The notes: a model not told the origin generated them from the sequence alone. DNA of 64,000 nucleotides from Carboxylicivirga sediminis (GCF_018156225.1 NZ_JAGTAR010000024.1:1-64000), one strand, 5' to 3'; positions 8,607 to 19,996 are shown, counted from the stretch's first letter. A program made the numbers and translations.

Positions 8607-10820
8607 ATGAGAAATAACTACTTCGTTAAAAAAATGGTATTCCTTGGAGTAATTTGGCTGATGCAAACTGTTCTTTGTGAGGTAACGGCCTTGGATATTA
8701 CAACGAGTCAGACTGTTTCGGGGCCTTTAGTTTATAATGAGCTGGTTACAGTTGTTGATAATGGCAATCCTAATGATACTGTTATATATATCGTTGGAGG
8801 TGATTTTACATGTATGGAGTTAACCGTTGAGGTTAATACTATAATGGTTGTCAAAGGAGATTTGGTTATTGGTGATGTTAATCAGAATAATGTTGATTTT
8901 CAAGTGTATGGCACTCTTGTTGTTAGTGGTAGTTTAGATGTCAGGGGTAAAAACTCCCTGGAACTTAATATTGAAACAACAGGTGTTTTAGCGGTTGGAG
9001 GCTCATATGACTATACAGGCAAGAATGGTGGTGCTACCGAAGATAATGCAGGTCAGCTTTTTTTAAGTGATCCTGATGATTTCACAGGTTCTGGTAATGG
9101 TTCTGGTGATCTTGGTGATTTAATCGAAGCGGGAGTATTACCTCCGGATATAGAAGACACTTTTATTGATAATGTAGATGAAACATTATTTACAACTGCA
9201 ACATGGAATGGTGGTAGTACACAGTGGGATTTAGATGGTAACTGGACCAATACAGATACACCAACCACGGGAGATAATGTGCTTATAGAATCGGGGAATA
9301 CTTTTTATCCGCAATTTTGTGCTGGTTCCCAGTATTTCATGTGGAATTTGGAGTTAGAAGCGGGAACTGAATTAATCATTCCTGAAGGTAGTAAAGTTAC
9401 TGTTTTAGGCGATATTACTATTGGTGCAGGAGCTAATTTAATTGTTGAAAATTCGAATAGCGCTCCAACTTCATTCATCGTTTATGGGGATGTGTTTCAG
9501 GGAGATGGTATAACACTGGCAGATATCACTTTTAGATGGACATACAACAGTGGGAATTGGTGGTTTATTGGTCACCCTATTTCCAATGCATTAATGTCCA
9601 CCAGTTACGATAATATCTTGTTGACCAATGGTGGTACAAACGACTATGTGCTATATGATTATCAGGATCCTGATGTGCTAGCCAAAATATCAAAAACCAA
9701 TAAGGATTTTTCAGGAGAGAGTTCGATAAAAGGGTACCTGTTTAAGGTGAAAGATGATAACACACTCCTGGAAATGACAGGTCAGGTAAATAATGATGCA
9801 GAATATACCAAAGCTTTACAAACTGAATGGCAGATTATAGCTAATCCATATCCAAGCTATTATCAATTGCCATTAGAGGATGCGGCTGATGCTAATGCAG
9901 ATTTTTACCATACAACAGGGACTGTGTATGTTACAGAATCAACCTCTAATAGCGATAAGACTTATAGTACCTACAATACCTTGACAGGCATCACATCTCC
10001 AGTCAATTCTTTGACAAATGGTATTATTGCGCCAGGCCAGGCATTTTATGTGAAAACCAGTACTGCTGGGAATATTAAAATGCGTTCAGCTAATCGTGTT
10101 CATGCTGTTGGTACGCAACTGAAATCTGCCACTATACCTAAAGAGACTGATGTGTTGCGGATTAAAATCGAAAATGAAAGTGGTGGTGTAGATGAAGCAG
10201 TGTTGGCTTTTCGTTCAAATGGCAATCATGGATTTAGTCGTTTAGATTCAGAACAGCGTTTTACTACCAATAGCTTGTCATATGTTTATTCGGTTGTTGA
10301 AGGCAATAAAGCTGTTATAAATGTTTTACCAAGTATAGAAGAAGATTGGCAGCAAGCAATTGGTATTAATTCAAAACAAGGGGTGCATAAAATTTATCTT
10401 GAAGGATTAGAAACTCTGACTGAAGAAGTAGAAGTGATATTAGAAGATAAGGATAAGAAAGTATTCACCAATTTGGATGGGCAGACGGTATATGAGTTTT
10501 CAACAGATGAAGGAAGTTTTGATGAACGCTTTGTGTTGCATTTAAATATGCCAGCGGTTGCAACTGATATTGATATAGCTGATGGAAAAGCTTATGATGC
10601 TAAGGTGTATCTTCAAAATAATAACGAACTGGTGATAGAACATGATTGGGATGAGCCTCAAGTTATAGTAATGATTTATGGCATAAGCGGTGAGTTAGTA
10701 TTTCAAGAGTATTCTGTGGCCCGTAAAACTGTTAAGCCATTAATTTTGAGTACGGGTATGTATGTTGTAAAGCTGATAGGTCGAGATCGTACATTTGAGC
10801 AAAAAGTAATGATTAAGTAA
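8607..10820 (+). CDS. secreted protein with T9SS C-terminal sorting domain
   Basis: A 737-residue protein with an N-terminal signal (a basic start, then VFLGVIWLMQTVLC). Residues about 195-240 hold a WNGG...DGNWTN...PTTGDNV strand module. From about 310 on comes a block shared with the two giant proteins downstream: RWTYN...WWFIGHPISN, IKGYLFKVK, WQIIANPYPSYYQLP, TTGTVYVTESTSNSDKTY, IAPGQAFYVKT, and then a beta region. The last 75 residues form a type A T9SS sorting domain with IYGISGEL, GMYVVKLIG and the final KVMIK, so the protein should pass the outer membrane and be anchored or released at the surface. Function is unknown; it resembles a short version of its neighbours. Confidence 0.8.
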   Translation: MRNNYFVKKMVFLGVIWLMQTVLCEVTALDITTSQTVSGPLVYNELVTVVDNGNPNDTVIYIVGGDFTCMELTVEVNTIMVVKGDLVIGDVNQNNVDFQVYGTLVVSGSLDVRGKNSLELNIETTGVLAVGGSYDYTGKNGGATEDNAGQLFLSDPDDFTGSGNGSGDLGDLIEAGVLPPDIEDTFIDNVDETLFTTATWNGGSTQWDLDGNWTNTDTPTTGDNVLIESGNTFYPQFCAGSQYFMWNLELEAGTELIIPEGSKVTVLGDITIGAGANLIVENSNSAPTSFIVYGDVFQGDGITLADITFRWTYNSGNWWFIGHPISNALMSTSYDNILLTNGGTNDYVLYDYQDPDVLAKISKTNKDFSGESSIKGYLFKVKDDNTLLEMTGQVNNDAEYTKALQTEWQIIANPYPSYYQLPLEDAADANADFYHTTGTVYVTESTSNSDKTYSTYNTLTGITSPVNSLTNGIIAPGQAFYVKTSTAGNIKMRSANRVHAVGTQLKSATIPKETDVLRIKIENESGGVDEAVLAFRSNGNHGFSRLDSEQRFTTNSLSYVYSVVEGNKAVINVLPSIEEDWQQAIGINSKQGVHKIYLEGLETLTEEVEVILEDKDKKVFTNLDGQTVYEFSTDEGSFDERFVLHLNMPAVATDIDIADGKAYDAKVYLQNNNELVIEHDWDEPQVIVMIYGISGELVFQEYSVARKTVKPLILSTGMYVVKLIGRDRTFEQKVMIK

Positions 10821-10845
10821 ATTAGTTAATAATTATGATGCATTG

Positions 10846-10874
10846 AGCCTCCGAAACAATTCGGAGGCTTTTTT
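10846..10874 (+). terminator. terminator after the 737-residue T9SS protein gene
   Basis: AGCCTCCGAA, ACAA loop, TTCGGAGGCT and a run of Ts: a 10-bp perfect stem. Confidence 0.85.
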
Positions 10875-11143
10875 AATGCCTTTACTTTATAAGTTGATAG
10901 TAGGTTTGAGTGAGCATTGGATGTCTCTTAAGTTAGTTTAAGAGCTAATTTATGTAGAGTATTGTAATTACAGTCCTGAAATGCTTGAATAGTAATTCAG
11001 TAGGGCAAATAATTCATCAAAATTATATAGACGATGAAAAAAATGAGTATTACCATAAGTGTCTGTATAATAGAAGTTAGTGGGTGATTGATGCAGAAGG
11101 TGAGTGTTGGACTATTATTCTATTTGCGTTAACTCAGTAATAG
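10875..11143. other. gene-free stretch before the first giant gene
   Basis: AT-rich DNA with no supportable gene. It contains an inverted repeat, CTCTTAA and TTAAGAG, at 10924-10943. The promoter-like box of the next gene follows at its right end. Confidence 0.5.
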
Positions 11144-11166
11144 AATACGGAATAATTGTACTTTTG
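11144..11166 (+). promoter_or_regulatory. promoter-like box of the 2801-residue T9SS protein gene
   Basis: AATACGGAA (11144-11152), six bases, TACTTTTG (11159-11166). The second part matches the Bacteroidota -7 consensus TAnnTTTG. The first part is identical to the box before the 3550-residue gene. The start codon is 75 nt downstream. Confidence 0.5.
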
Positions 11167-11241
11167 CAGTTAAATAGTTGACATTGGAGAATTGTGGAGG
11201 CTATATTGTTGAGGCAAATAAAATAAGATAAACCCATAAAT

Positions 11242-14200
11242 ATGATTAGTAAATCGAGCATTCGGATTTTCTTGTTAATCCTTTTGGTTGGATTGATGCA
11301 TTCTGTAAATGCACAACAAACATGGTATACGTTAGCAAGTGGTGACTGGGATAACCCTGATATCTGGACCCTGGACCCTGCAGGTGCTGTGCCGGTTGGC
11401 AGTGCCGTGCCTGCAGCGGGAGATAATGTAGTTATCTTAACAGGTAAAACTGTTGTTGTACCAGATGGTATTATACCTTATGATGCTGCTAGCAATGGTG
11501 GTGTAGCTAGAAATGTAACAATGACACTCGGAAGTGTGAAAGTTTCTGGTCAGCTGGATTTACGAGAATCGGGTGGCCATTCTTTTGCGCAACTCAAAGG
11601 TAACGGTCGTTTGTTAATGGCTGCAGATAATTATCCGACTGTGACCGATGATTCCTATTTCGTTGCAGAAGGTGGAGATGAGGGTACGGCCGTATATTAT
11701 GGTGATTCAAACTTCAATATTCAAACTGCTTCCACGTTCTATAATCTGGAGATAAATCTAAATAGTGGTAATGAAGTTACTCTGAGTGATAATTATCTTT
11801 TAAACGGTGACCTGCTAATTAAGAGTGGTCAGGTACGTTTAGGAGAAGCATCAAGTGTTCGGTACACTGTGACAATAAAAGGTGATGTGACCATACAGGC
11901 TGATGGTGAATTAACTGTCAGGACTGGTGATTCATTTGGTGACACAGAATCAGACTATCACCAAATTATCTGTTATGGTAATATTGTTAACGCTGGTATA
12001 ATTAATTTGACTACCCAGAATCAACCGGATTATAATACGCGATTAACAGGTAATGGAGTTGCTGCAGCAGTCTTAACAATGGCAGGTTCTTCGGATGCCA
12101 ACTTTACTTGTAATGGAGTTACTAATTTATATCGCTTAATTCTGGATAAGGGATTTGACCAGTCATACAAATTAAATCTTTCAGCATCTTCAGAAGGTAA
12201 TTTTAGGTTATACGGTTGTAATAATCAAAATGGCGTGGATACCAAAGCATTATATCTTAAAAATGGTACGCTTGTACTTACTGGTTCAGTTTTCATTCCA
12301 ACACTAACAGAAGGTGGTTCAGACTTTTTTATAGGAGCCACTTCTGGCTTGCACATAAATGGTGCTGGTGTTAAAGTTTATAGTACAGCCCGCTCCGATG
12401 CAGAGACAGCAGTTGGAGGCGTTACAGGAACCGGAGTTGATGGTGCTGCATCGGGTTCAAAGTCTTTTTCGGTTTTGGGTAAGTTTATGATTTCTGCGGG
12501 TCTTTTTGAGACAAAAACTCATGGTTTTGTGGCATGGGACTCTGGTAATGCTAGTGTAATAATCCAGGGAGGAACAGTTATTACTCCAGGATTTAGAAGT
12601 GCTGGAGGCCAAACCGGTAAATGGAGTTATAACCAGTCTGGTGGATTAGTGCAGCTCTACGGTGATATTAATAGTGATTTATCTGGTAGTGGTTCGCCTA
12701 CTTTTCACATTAAAGGAAGCGAAAATGTGTTTATGATGAGTGGTGGTACCATTGAATTGTTTGATGCAGCTACCCCATCGCAGCTAGCAATAGGCATTGA
12801 GTCGGGAGAAGGCAACTATGGGGTGACAGGTGGAACTATCATTATTAATCGTTCTGCATCGGCAGGGTCGACTTTTAATGTATCAAGTACAGCTCCATTG
12901 TACAATTTGGAGATAAATAGTGCAAACACGCAAAGTATAAATCTTAACACGTCTATAACCGTTAAGAATAATCTAACCATTGGAAGCGCCAATTCTACTT
13001 TAAGTACGGCTAATAATCTGCTTGAGATAGGAGGAGACTTAACGAATAATGGATCATATAGTACGGGTAGTAATCATGTTACAAGGTTTATAGGCCAGAA
13101 TCCGTCAACTGTTAATGGTGGAACAGTAACCTTTGACCATCTAGAATTGAATAAAAATAGTGAGGCTACTGCAGTTACTTTGGGAACAGGAACCATATCT
13201 ATAACAAAAGATTTAACCATCAACAAAGGAACACTGGATGTAGGAACTAGTGATCGTAATTTAGGTGGTAGTATTGATATCTCATATGGTTCAATTGTTG
13301 GTTCTAATGCTTTGATCCTAAATAGTACAGCGTCGCAACAAACACTTAAAGGAAAAGTGGGTCAAACTATTAGTTTTGGTAACCTAAAACTGAATAACAC
13401 CTATGGTACAACACCTCAAATTAAGTTGTTGAGTGATGTGGATGCAACTACTGTTGAGTTTCTGGTAAATAATGTGTTTGACCTGGGTGCATATAATCTT
13501 AATATTTCATCCAGCTATTACAGTTCTGGAGGAAGTTGGGGAACATCACGAATGTTTGCAACAGATGGAAGAGCATCAAACGGCGGATTGACTTTACCAA
13601 TTCTTCTATCAGGGGGGTATGGTAGTGGAACTGAAGTGCAGTTTTTTCCAATTGGTTTTTTAGATCCTTCGGATAGTGACGCCCCATATTTAACAGAGGT
13701 ATATATTGATGCGGCAAACAATCCTGTTGATAATGGAAGTTTGACGATAAGATATAATAAAGGAAATCATCCGACAGTTGATGATCCATCTCTTGTGGAA
13801 GCATTTTATTGGAGAGTCGAAAAAGCAGGATTAGAAAGTGTTAGTGCTGCTGATTTGCGTTATGTTTTTTCTCAAAACAAAACGCTTTCAACTACCGGAA
13901 GTAGAAGAGGGATGGTATTTCAGACAGATAATACCTGGCTTGGTGGCAATGCAACCCTATCGAATGGTAATCGTGATATACAGTTCAATTTCGGAACTCC
14001 ATTAGAGAAAGAATACTCTTGGGGGAGACAAAATGGGTTTAACAATGTAGAAACATTATATAGTAAAGTTTCTGGACCGTTTAATAGTTCATCAACTTGG
14101 ACATTAAGTCCAACGCATAGTGGAGCTGATGCTACTCCTCGATCCTATTATATGTACGTAATTGGTGGCTTGGGTGCAGAAAATCATAAAGTCTATATTA

Positions 14201-17200
14201 ATGACGGTTCAGATGCTTCTCAGGTTTATATTAAAGGAAAGACGGAAACGAATATTGGTATTGGAGATGATAATATTGAACCTCCTACTTTAGAAATTAC
14301 GAATAGTGCAGAAGGCCCTTTAACTCTTGATTTTTTTGGTAATCCTGATGGAGGCAATGATTTATCTTTTATTAGAGGAAAAGGACGTTTCTTAATTCAT
14401 GATGAAACAAAAATGCCAACGGTTGATTTTACAGAGTTTATGTCTAATGATGAGGCTATTTTTGAATATTCTGGTACTGGTAACTATACGTTACCAACCT
14501 CAACTTATTCATATTGGTTAGGCTTTATTCCAATTCCAATTTCAGAGATTAGTAGTTATCCAAATTTACATATAACTAATAGTGGAGATAAAACTGCAGG
14601 TAATATAGATTTGGTTATCAACGGTAACCTTTTTGTAGATGATGCCACATTCAATATAAGTAGCAGTGGTAATGGAGATGTAACTGTGTTTGGAGATGTA
14701 ATTATTAATACTGGTACATTGAGTTTACCAGCTAGTCAGTCCCGAACAATGGACATTGATGGGGACATAACGGTTAATGGTGCAGGTACATTAAATGTGG
14801 CAACAGGAACAACCGTTGAGCATCAAATCAACCTTAATGGGAATATTTCCCAGGGAAGCGGAACTATTGAATTGGCGGAGTCAGGTGGAGCCATCATTAG
14901 TTTTGAAGGAACACAAACCGCAACATTCTCCAAAACAAGTGGTACTAGTGAATTCTACAAGCTGGAAATAAATAAGCCTGTAGGTCAGAAAGTGGATTTT
15001 CAAGCAGGATTTACACTGCCAACGGATGCTAGTGGACCAATTAAGAATCTGGTGTTAACATCAGGTGAATGTCATTTAAATAGTAGTGCAATCAATATCA
15101 ACTTATCTACTGGAGGTAATGATTTCCGGATTCCATCCGGTACTATTTTAAATGTTGACAGAGCTACTGTTAATGTTGGCGGTTCCGCATCCAATACAGG
15201 AATCTGGTTAGATGGTTCTTTGATAATAAATAATTCTGGAATTGTAAATTGTGCGCAAGGTTCTAATGGTTTTACCGACAACTATATTGAATATTCATCT
15301 TCAGGTGATGCCAGTATTACCCTTAATGGAACGGCACAGTTAAGTGTAGGTTCGCAACTACGCCGTTCATTAAATACAGATGTAGGTGTGCTTACATTTA
15401 ATCAGGCAGGTGCGGCGAGTGCTGTTAAGGTGGGTGTGAATGCAGCCGGAGCAACTTCGCGTGGATTATTCGAAATTACAGGAGCTGGAAGTTCATTTAC
15501 ACAGGCTGCTAATTCTAAACTCACAATCATTAGGGGCCATGGTGCCACTAATAAGGCACTCTTATTTGACCCGGAGTCGGTAAACATTGGTTCTGGAGCA
15601 GGCTTTATAATTGGTGATAATACAACACCGGCAGGGCAAATTATGGCTATTTATGCAGGTAGCGAACTGGGAGACTTAACCATTGAAGGAACCAATGCCC
15701 CTAGCGCAGTTCTAAATGTGGTGCCAGCTACTATCAATGGTAATCTGGCAATTAATTCTGGTGAATTTGATGCTAATGGCTTAGATGTAATTTTAAAAGG
15801 TAATTTGTTTAAAGATGCTGCTGCGACCTATAATCCCAATAATAATACAACCTATTTCGAAGGTGTGGACCAAACAATAACTGGTGACTTAACCTTTGCA
15901 AATCTTATCAGGCAGACAGGAACCGGAGCACTTACATTAGATGCTTCATCACCTGTTTTGGTAACAGGTAATATGGAATTACTAAGTGGTACCCTTAATA
16001 CCGGAGACAATGACCTGACCTTGTATGGAGATTTGTTTAATGAGGTGACCACAACAGGTACGGGAGGACAAGGTATAATTATGGCTGGTTCTGATATACA
16101 AGAATTAGGTGGGACAGGACAATATTATCGATTAACCATCAATAATGCTAATGGTGTAGCATTACCTACCCAGTCCGGCGCTTTAACATTTACGAATCAA
16201 TTACGACTTGTAGATGGTGTTTTTGATATTGGTAGGAACTTGCTTATTTTCAATAATGGTGCATCAATTGAGCCTGTTAATCCGTTTTCCAGCTCAAACA
16301 TGATCCAAACAAACTTATCATTTACCGATAATGGAATCAAAAAATATTTCCCTGTTATTTCAGCTGCTGAATCATTTACATATCCTATTGGTTCTCTGGG
16401 TAAATATACGCCAGTAATATTTGATATCACAACGAATGGAGGAAGCACCGGAGCAATTCGTGTTAAAGCTGCTGATGAACCGCATATTTCAATTCCTTTG
16501 GCCGATCAGGCTAATGTGCTTCAGTATAACTGGACATTAGATGCAGAAGGTATTCAGGGATTTAGTGGATTGGCGAGGATGTATTCAAATGATGGAGATG
16601 CTTTGGGTGATACATCACAATACATTACGGCTCGTATCTTACTAGGTAGTACTGATTGGAATAAATTTACAACAGATGAGTTTCAGGGAAAAGCAAATGC
16701 TGATGATATCTCTCTGTTCTACTTTTCTAATACTGATGATGCTGGTATTGATGGTGATTATACCGCCGGTGTTTCATCGTCTATTCCAGATCAAGTACCG
16801 TCTTATACTACCGTAGTAGATGGCAACTATTCAGATGTTTCAACATGGGCAACATACGATCCAGATACGGGTGCAACAGGAGCTGCAGGTGTAGGTATAC
16901 CAGCGGGAGGCCCTCGCGGTAGTCTTATTTATATTAATCACTACTTGTCATTCCCTGATAACTTTGAGGCAGCCTACAGGACATTTATCAATGCTACTGG
17001 TACAGCAAATATTGGAAGTTCATTTGGTCACCGTCTTGGGGATGTATATGGCGTTGGTAAAGTGAGGGTTGAAAGAGGGGATTTGCCTGCTGGTGCATAC
17101 GATGAGTTCTTCTCTGAAACTGGAGGTACTTTAGAATATAGCGGAACAGGTGATTATGATATCTTAAGTGAGTTGCCATTATTAAATAATCTGGTGTTAA

Positions 17201-19647
17201 GTGGTTCGGGAGAAAGACGGTTGCCTAACGTTAACGTGCAGCTTTATGGCGACTGGACAATTGACGGCCCTGATGTAATTAATACCCATAATAGTAATTT
17301 ATATTTAAAAGGTGATTTGAGCTTTGCCGCAGGAACGTTTGATGCAGGAATCGGCACTTCAACACTCGGATTTAATGGAATAGTTAATCAATATGTAAAT
17401 GGGGCATTAAGTTTTACTTCTGCTGGAGGGGGAGCTCTATACAGCCTGGAAGTTAATAATCCGGTTGGAATCCAGGTATCCAATGATCTGGAAGTTGACA
17501 AGTTGCTGTTATTAACAGATGGAATTATTGTGGTTGATGCCTCTTCAGCTTTGAAACTGACTGATTCAGATGAAAATGCCGTAGTGGGGGCAAGTGCTTC
17601 TTCATACGTTGATGGCTTGTTAAAGAAGGAGATACTATCAGGGGGTAATTTTGATTTCCCGGTTGGAAATGCCTCAAGGTATGGAAATATTGAAGTAACA
17701 GTTGATGGTACTTCAGGTGGAGAGTGGAGTGTTAGGTATTATAATACAAATCCTTCGAGTGTTTCACGGTCACCGGAGAGCTTTGTTGCACCTGTGGAGT
17801 ATGTGAGCCATAACGAATTTTGGCATATTACAGCTCCTAATACCTCTGCTCAAGCAAACTTGTTATTAAGATGGGATAGTGGAAGTGGTGTAACACCTGA
17901 TAATGATTTTAGAGTTGTTAAGTGGAATGCAACAGCCTGGGAGGAAGTTAACATTGGTACTAAATCAGGAACCACTGCAAGTGGAACGGTTAACCTCAGT
18001 ACTGATCTGTTGTTCAGTTCATCGGAACATTATCTTACATTTGGTTCAATTATAATACCTGCATTCGATTGGGAAGGCGGATTATCAGGGGATTGGTTTG
18101 ATCCATTAAACTGGAGTGATAGCCAGGTGCCTGTGGCTAGTTCTAATGTAACCATTACCAATACAGGTACAGCACCATTTGTAAAGAATACCAGTGAAGT
18201 GGCTCAGGTGAATGATTTAACGATTAATCATACTGGTGGTTTAACCATACAGCCTGGTGCTCAGATGACTGTTAATGGAACATTGATAACCAATGATCAG
18301 TTATTTGTTGAAAATACAAATACCCAGCCAGCTTCTTTAATTACGCATGGAAATGTTACAGGCGATGTATCATTTAAATGGACCTACGATAATCTGCGTT
18401 GGTGGTTTATCGCGCATCCAATAGCCAATCCGGTAATGGCCAGTTATGATGCTATTATTGCGCCAAATGACTATGTAATGTATGAGTATCTGGATGGTGG
18501 AATAAACCGTATCTCTAAAACAGCTTACAATTTCACTGCCCAAGACGAAATTAAAGGGTATATGTTTAAGGTTAAGGAGGCTGGAGCTGAAGTGATGCAC
18601 ACAGGAACCATTAATGCTGCCTCAAGTTACTCAACATCATTATTAACAGATTGGCAGATCATAGGTAATCCATATCCTTCTTACTATCAATTGCCTAAGG
18701 AAACGGGAGTAACAGCTGATTTTGCTAACACAACAGGTACAGTTTATGTAACGGTTTCAACACGCAATAGTGATAAAACATTTGAGACATATAATACCTT
18801 GACAGGATTAAGTTCTCCGGAAACATTTACGGGAGTTATTGCTCCGAGTCAGGCCTTTTATGTACAAACAGAACCCTTACAAACAGGGCAGGTGACTATG
18901 CGTGCCAGTAATCGCATTCATGATGTTAACAAAGTATCTTTAAAATCAACAGTTAAGGAGCTTGATGTATTAAGAGTTAAATTAAGTAATGGTGAGTTAA
19001 CGGATGAAGCAGTAATTGCTTTGCGCGATAATGGTGATATTGGTTTATCCCGACTCGATTCGAAGCAACGCTTTGTTAGTGATAATAGCTTGTCCTATAT
19101 CTATTCAGTGATTGACCAAATACCAGTAGTAATAAATGTGTTGCCTCAAAGTATGGTTGATAAACAGGTAACATTGGGTATTAAACCTAAGTATAAAGCC
19201 AATCATACAATTCACATTGATGGTTTGAATTCTTTGGTTGAGGACTATCAACTCTTCCTGGAAGATAAAAAGGAACAGGTGACTGTGGAGATGACTGCTA
19301 ATTCGGAATACACCTTTGAAGCTGATCCGGCTGATAAAGAAGAACGCTTTGTGTTGCGCTTTAAAGAGCCAAAAACAGAATTGCCAACGGATATTGGCGA
19401 GGGGACAGGAGAAGCCAAGGAAGGTGTTAAAGCTTACATTCAGAATGGAACAACATTAGTTGTTGAATGTGAATGGAAAGAAGAACTTAAGCAAGTTATG
19501 CTATATACGATTAGCGGGCGATTAGTTGTTTCTGAAGAGTTTAGAAACGAGCGTTTCAATAAGCAGATGTCTATCAAGCCTGGTGTATACCTGCTAAAGG
19601 TTATTGGTCAGGATAAGGCCTACGAGCAAAAGCTCTTTGTAGACTAA
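11242..19647 (+). CDS. giant repetitive surface protein with T9SS sorting domain (2801 aa)
   Basis: The first 24 residues form a signal peptide (IFLLILLVGLMHSVNAQ). The mature part begins with a TWYTLASGDWDNPDIWTLDP module, a strand module common in Bacteroidota exported proteins. It continues with some 2000 residues rich in Gly, Asn, Thr and Ser with repeated short strands (LNLGN..., GDLTNNG, LYGDL), suggesting a long beta-helix or beta-solenoid. Near residue 2310 the block shared with the neighbouring proteins begins (WTYDN.RWWFIAHP), and the last 75 residues are a T9SS type A sorting domain ending EQKLFVD. No catalytic motif was found. An adhesin or structural surface fibre is the likeliest role. 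It aligns nearly throughout with residues about 695-3550 of the next protein. Confidence 0.8.
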   Translation: MISKSSIRIFLLILLVGLMHSVNAQQTWYTLASGDWDNPDIWTLDPAGAVPVGSAVPAAGDNVVILTGKTVVVPDGIIPYDAASNGGVARNVTMTLGSVKVSGQLDLRESGGHSFAQLKGNGRLLMAADNYPTVTDDSYFVAEGGDEGTAVYYGDSNFNIQTASTFYNLEINLNSGNEVTLSDNYLLNGDLLIKSGQVRLGEASSVRYTVTIKGDVTIQADGELTVRTGDSFGDTESDYHQIICYGNIVNAGIINLTTQNQPDYNTRLTGNGVAAAVLTMAGSSDANFTCNGVTNLYRLILDKGFDQSYKLNLSASSEGNFRLYGCNNQNGVDTKALYLKNGTLVLTGSVFIPTLTEGGSDFFIGATSGLHINGAGVKVYSTARSDAETAVGGVTGTGVDGAASGSKSFSVLGKFMISAGLFETKTHGFVAWDSGNASVIIQGGTVITPGFRSAGGQTGKWSYNQSGGLVQLYGDINSDLSGSGSPTFHIKGSENVFMMSGGTIELFDAATPSQLAIGIESGEGNYGVTGGTIIINRSASAGSTFNVSSTAPLYNLEINSANTQSINLNTSITVKNNLTIGSANSTLSTANNLLEIGGDLTNNGSYSTGSNHVTRFIGQNPSTVNGGTVTFDHLELNKNSEATAVTLGTGTISITKDLTINKGTLDVGTSDRNLGGSIDISYGSIVGSNALILNSTASQQTLKGKVGQTISFGNLKLNNTYGTTPQIKLLSDVDATTVEFLVNNVFDLGAYNLNISSSYYSSGGSWGTSRMFATDGRASNGGLTLPILLSGGYGSGTEVQFFPIGFLDPSDSDAPYLTEVYIDAANNPVDNGSLTIRYNKGNHPTVDDPSLVEAFYWRVEKAGLESVSAADLRYVFSQNKTLSTTGSRRGMVFQTDNTWLGGNATLSNGNRDIQFNFGTPLEKEYSWGRQNGFNNVETLYSKVSGPFNSSSTWTLSPTHSGADATPRSYYMYVIGGLGAENHKVYINDGSDASQVYIKGKTETNIGIGDDNIEPPTLEITNSAEGPLTLDFFGNPDGGNDLSFIRGKGRFLIHDETKMPTVDFTEFMSNDEAIFEYSGTGNYTLPTSTYSYWLGFIPIPISEISSYPNLHITNSGDKTAGNIDLVINGNLFVDDATFNISSSGNGDVTVFGDVIINTGTLSLPASQSRTMDIDGDITVNGAGTLNVATGTTVEHQINLNGNISQGSGTIELAESGGAIISFEGTQTATFSKTSGTSEFYKLEINKPVGQKVDFQAGFTLPTDASGPIKNLVLTSGECHLNSSAININLSTGGNDFRIPSGTILNVDRATVNVGGSASNTGIWLDGSLIINNSGIVNCAQGSNGFTDNYIEYSSSGDASITLNGTAQLSVGSQLRRSLNTDVGVLTFNQAGAASAVKVGVNAAGATSRGLFEITGAGSSFTQAANSKLTIIRGHGATNKALLFDPESVNIGSGAGFIIGDNTTPAGQIMAIYAGSELGDLTIEGTNAPSAVLNVVPATINGNLAINSGEFDANGLDVILKGNLFKDAAATYNPNNNTTYFEGVDQTITGDLTFANLIRQTGTGALTLDASSPVLVTGNMELLSGTLNTGDNDLTLYGDLFNEVTTTGTGGQGIIMAGSDIQELGGTGQYYRLTINNANGVALPTQSGALTFTNQLRLVDGVFDIGRNLLIFNNGASIEPVNPFSSSNMIQTNLSFTDNGIKKYFPVISAAESFTYPIGSLGKYTPVIFDITTNGGSTGAIRVKAADEPHISIPLADQANVLQYNWTLDAEGIQGFSGLARMYSNDGDALGDTSQYITARILLGSTDWNKFTTDEFQGKANADDISLFYFSNTDDAGIDGDYTAGVSSSIPDQVPSYTTVVDGNYSDVSTWATYDPDTGATGAAGVGIPAGGPRGSLIYINHYLSFPDNFEAAYRTFINATGTANIGSSFGHRLGDVYGVGKVRVERGDLPAGAYDEFFSETGGTLEYSGTGDYDILSELPLLNNLVLSGSGERRLPNVNVQLYGDWTIDGPDVINTHNSNLYLKGDLSFAAGTFDAGIGTSTLGFNGIVNQYVNGALSFTSAGGGALYSLEVNNPVGIQVSNDLEVDKLLLLTDGIIVVDASSALKLTDSDENAVVGASASSYVDGLLKKEILSGGNFDFPVGNASRYGNIEVTVDGTSGGEWSVRYYNTNPSSVSRSPESFVAPVEYVSHNEFWHITAPNTSAQANLLLRWDSGSGVTPDNDFRVVKWNATAWEEVNIGTKSGTTASGTVNLSTDLLFSSSEHYLTFGSIIIPAFDWEGGLSGDWFDPLNWSDSQVPVASSNVTITNTGTAPFVKNTSEVAQVNDLTINHTGGLTIQPGAQMTVNGTLITNDQLFVENTNTQPASLITHGNVTGDVSFKWTYDNLRWWFIAHPIANPVMASYDAIIAPNDYVMYEYLDGGINRISKTAYNFTAQDEIKGYMFKVKEAGAEVMHTGTINAASSYSTSLLTDWQIIGNPYPSYYQLPKETGVTADFANTTGTVYVTVSTRNSDKTFETYNTLTGLSSPETFTGVIAPSQAFYVQTEPLQTGQVTMRASNRIHDVNKVSLKSTVKELDVLRVKLSNGELTDEAVIALRDNGDIGLSRLDSKQRFVSDNSLSYIYSVIDQIPVVINVLPQSMVDKQVTLGIKPKYKANHTIHIDGLNSLVEDYQLFLEDKKEQVTVEMTANSEYTFEADPADKEERFVLRFKEPKTELPTDIGEGTGEAKEGVKAYIQNGTTLVVECEWKEELKQVMLYTISGRLVVSEEFRNERFNKQMSIKPGVYLLKVIGQDKAYEQKLFVD

Positions 19648-19681
19648 GTGTCGCACCATAACGTTATAATACATAAATAGG

Positions 19682-19714
19682 AAATGCCGGGGTATAAACC
19701 TCGGCATTTTTTTT
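19682..19714 (+). terminator. terminator after the first giant gene
   Basis: AAATGCCGGGG, TATAAA loop, CCTCGGCATTT with one G-T pair, then Ts. Confidence 0.85.
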
Positions 19715-19726
19715 GTTTGGCTTCAC

Positions 19727-19783
19727 AGTAGCATCGTTTCTCTTTGGGTATAGTAAGGTAGCTCTCTGGCATGGCTTCGATGG
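19727..19783. repeat. intergenic copy shared with 30852-30907
   Basis: The block from AGTAGCATCG to GGCTTCGATGG resembles the sequence located the same short distance after the next giant gene. The rest of the gap to 19996 holds nothing that I can name. Confidence 0.6.
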
Positions 19784-19996
19784 CCCCCAGAAGTGTCAGT
19801 AAAATAGCTGACTATTGAATTGTTAGACCATATTTGAGCACTGTCATTTATTATTCATCCGGCGAATTTGGCTGTTTATCAAAGTTTTCAAACTCATAAA
19901 TGGCATGTTGATTTACTTAAGGTTCTGATATAGAGGCGATCATGTTTATGTGTATTTTACGAGGTTAATAACCCGCTGGTGTTATATCAGTATAAC

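Noticed and set aside
10924-10943. Inverted repeat CTCTTAA/TTAAGAG as an operator
   Set aside because: It is AT-rich and nearly 300 bp before the next gene; it may be chance and has no second copy.
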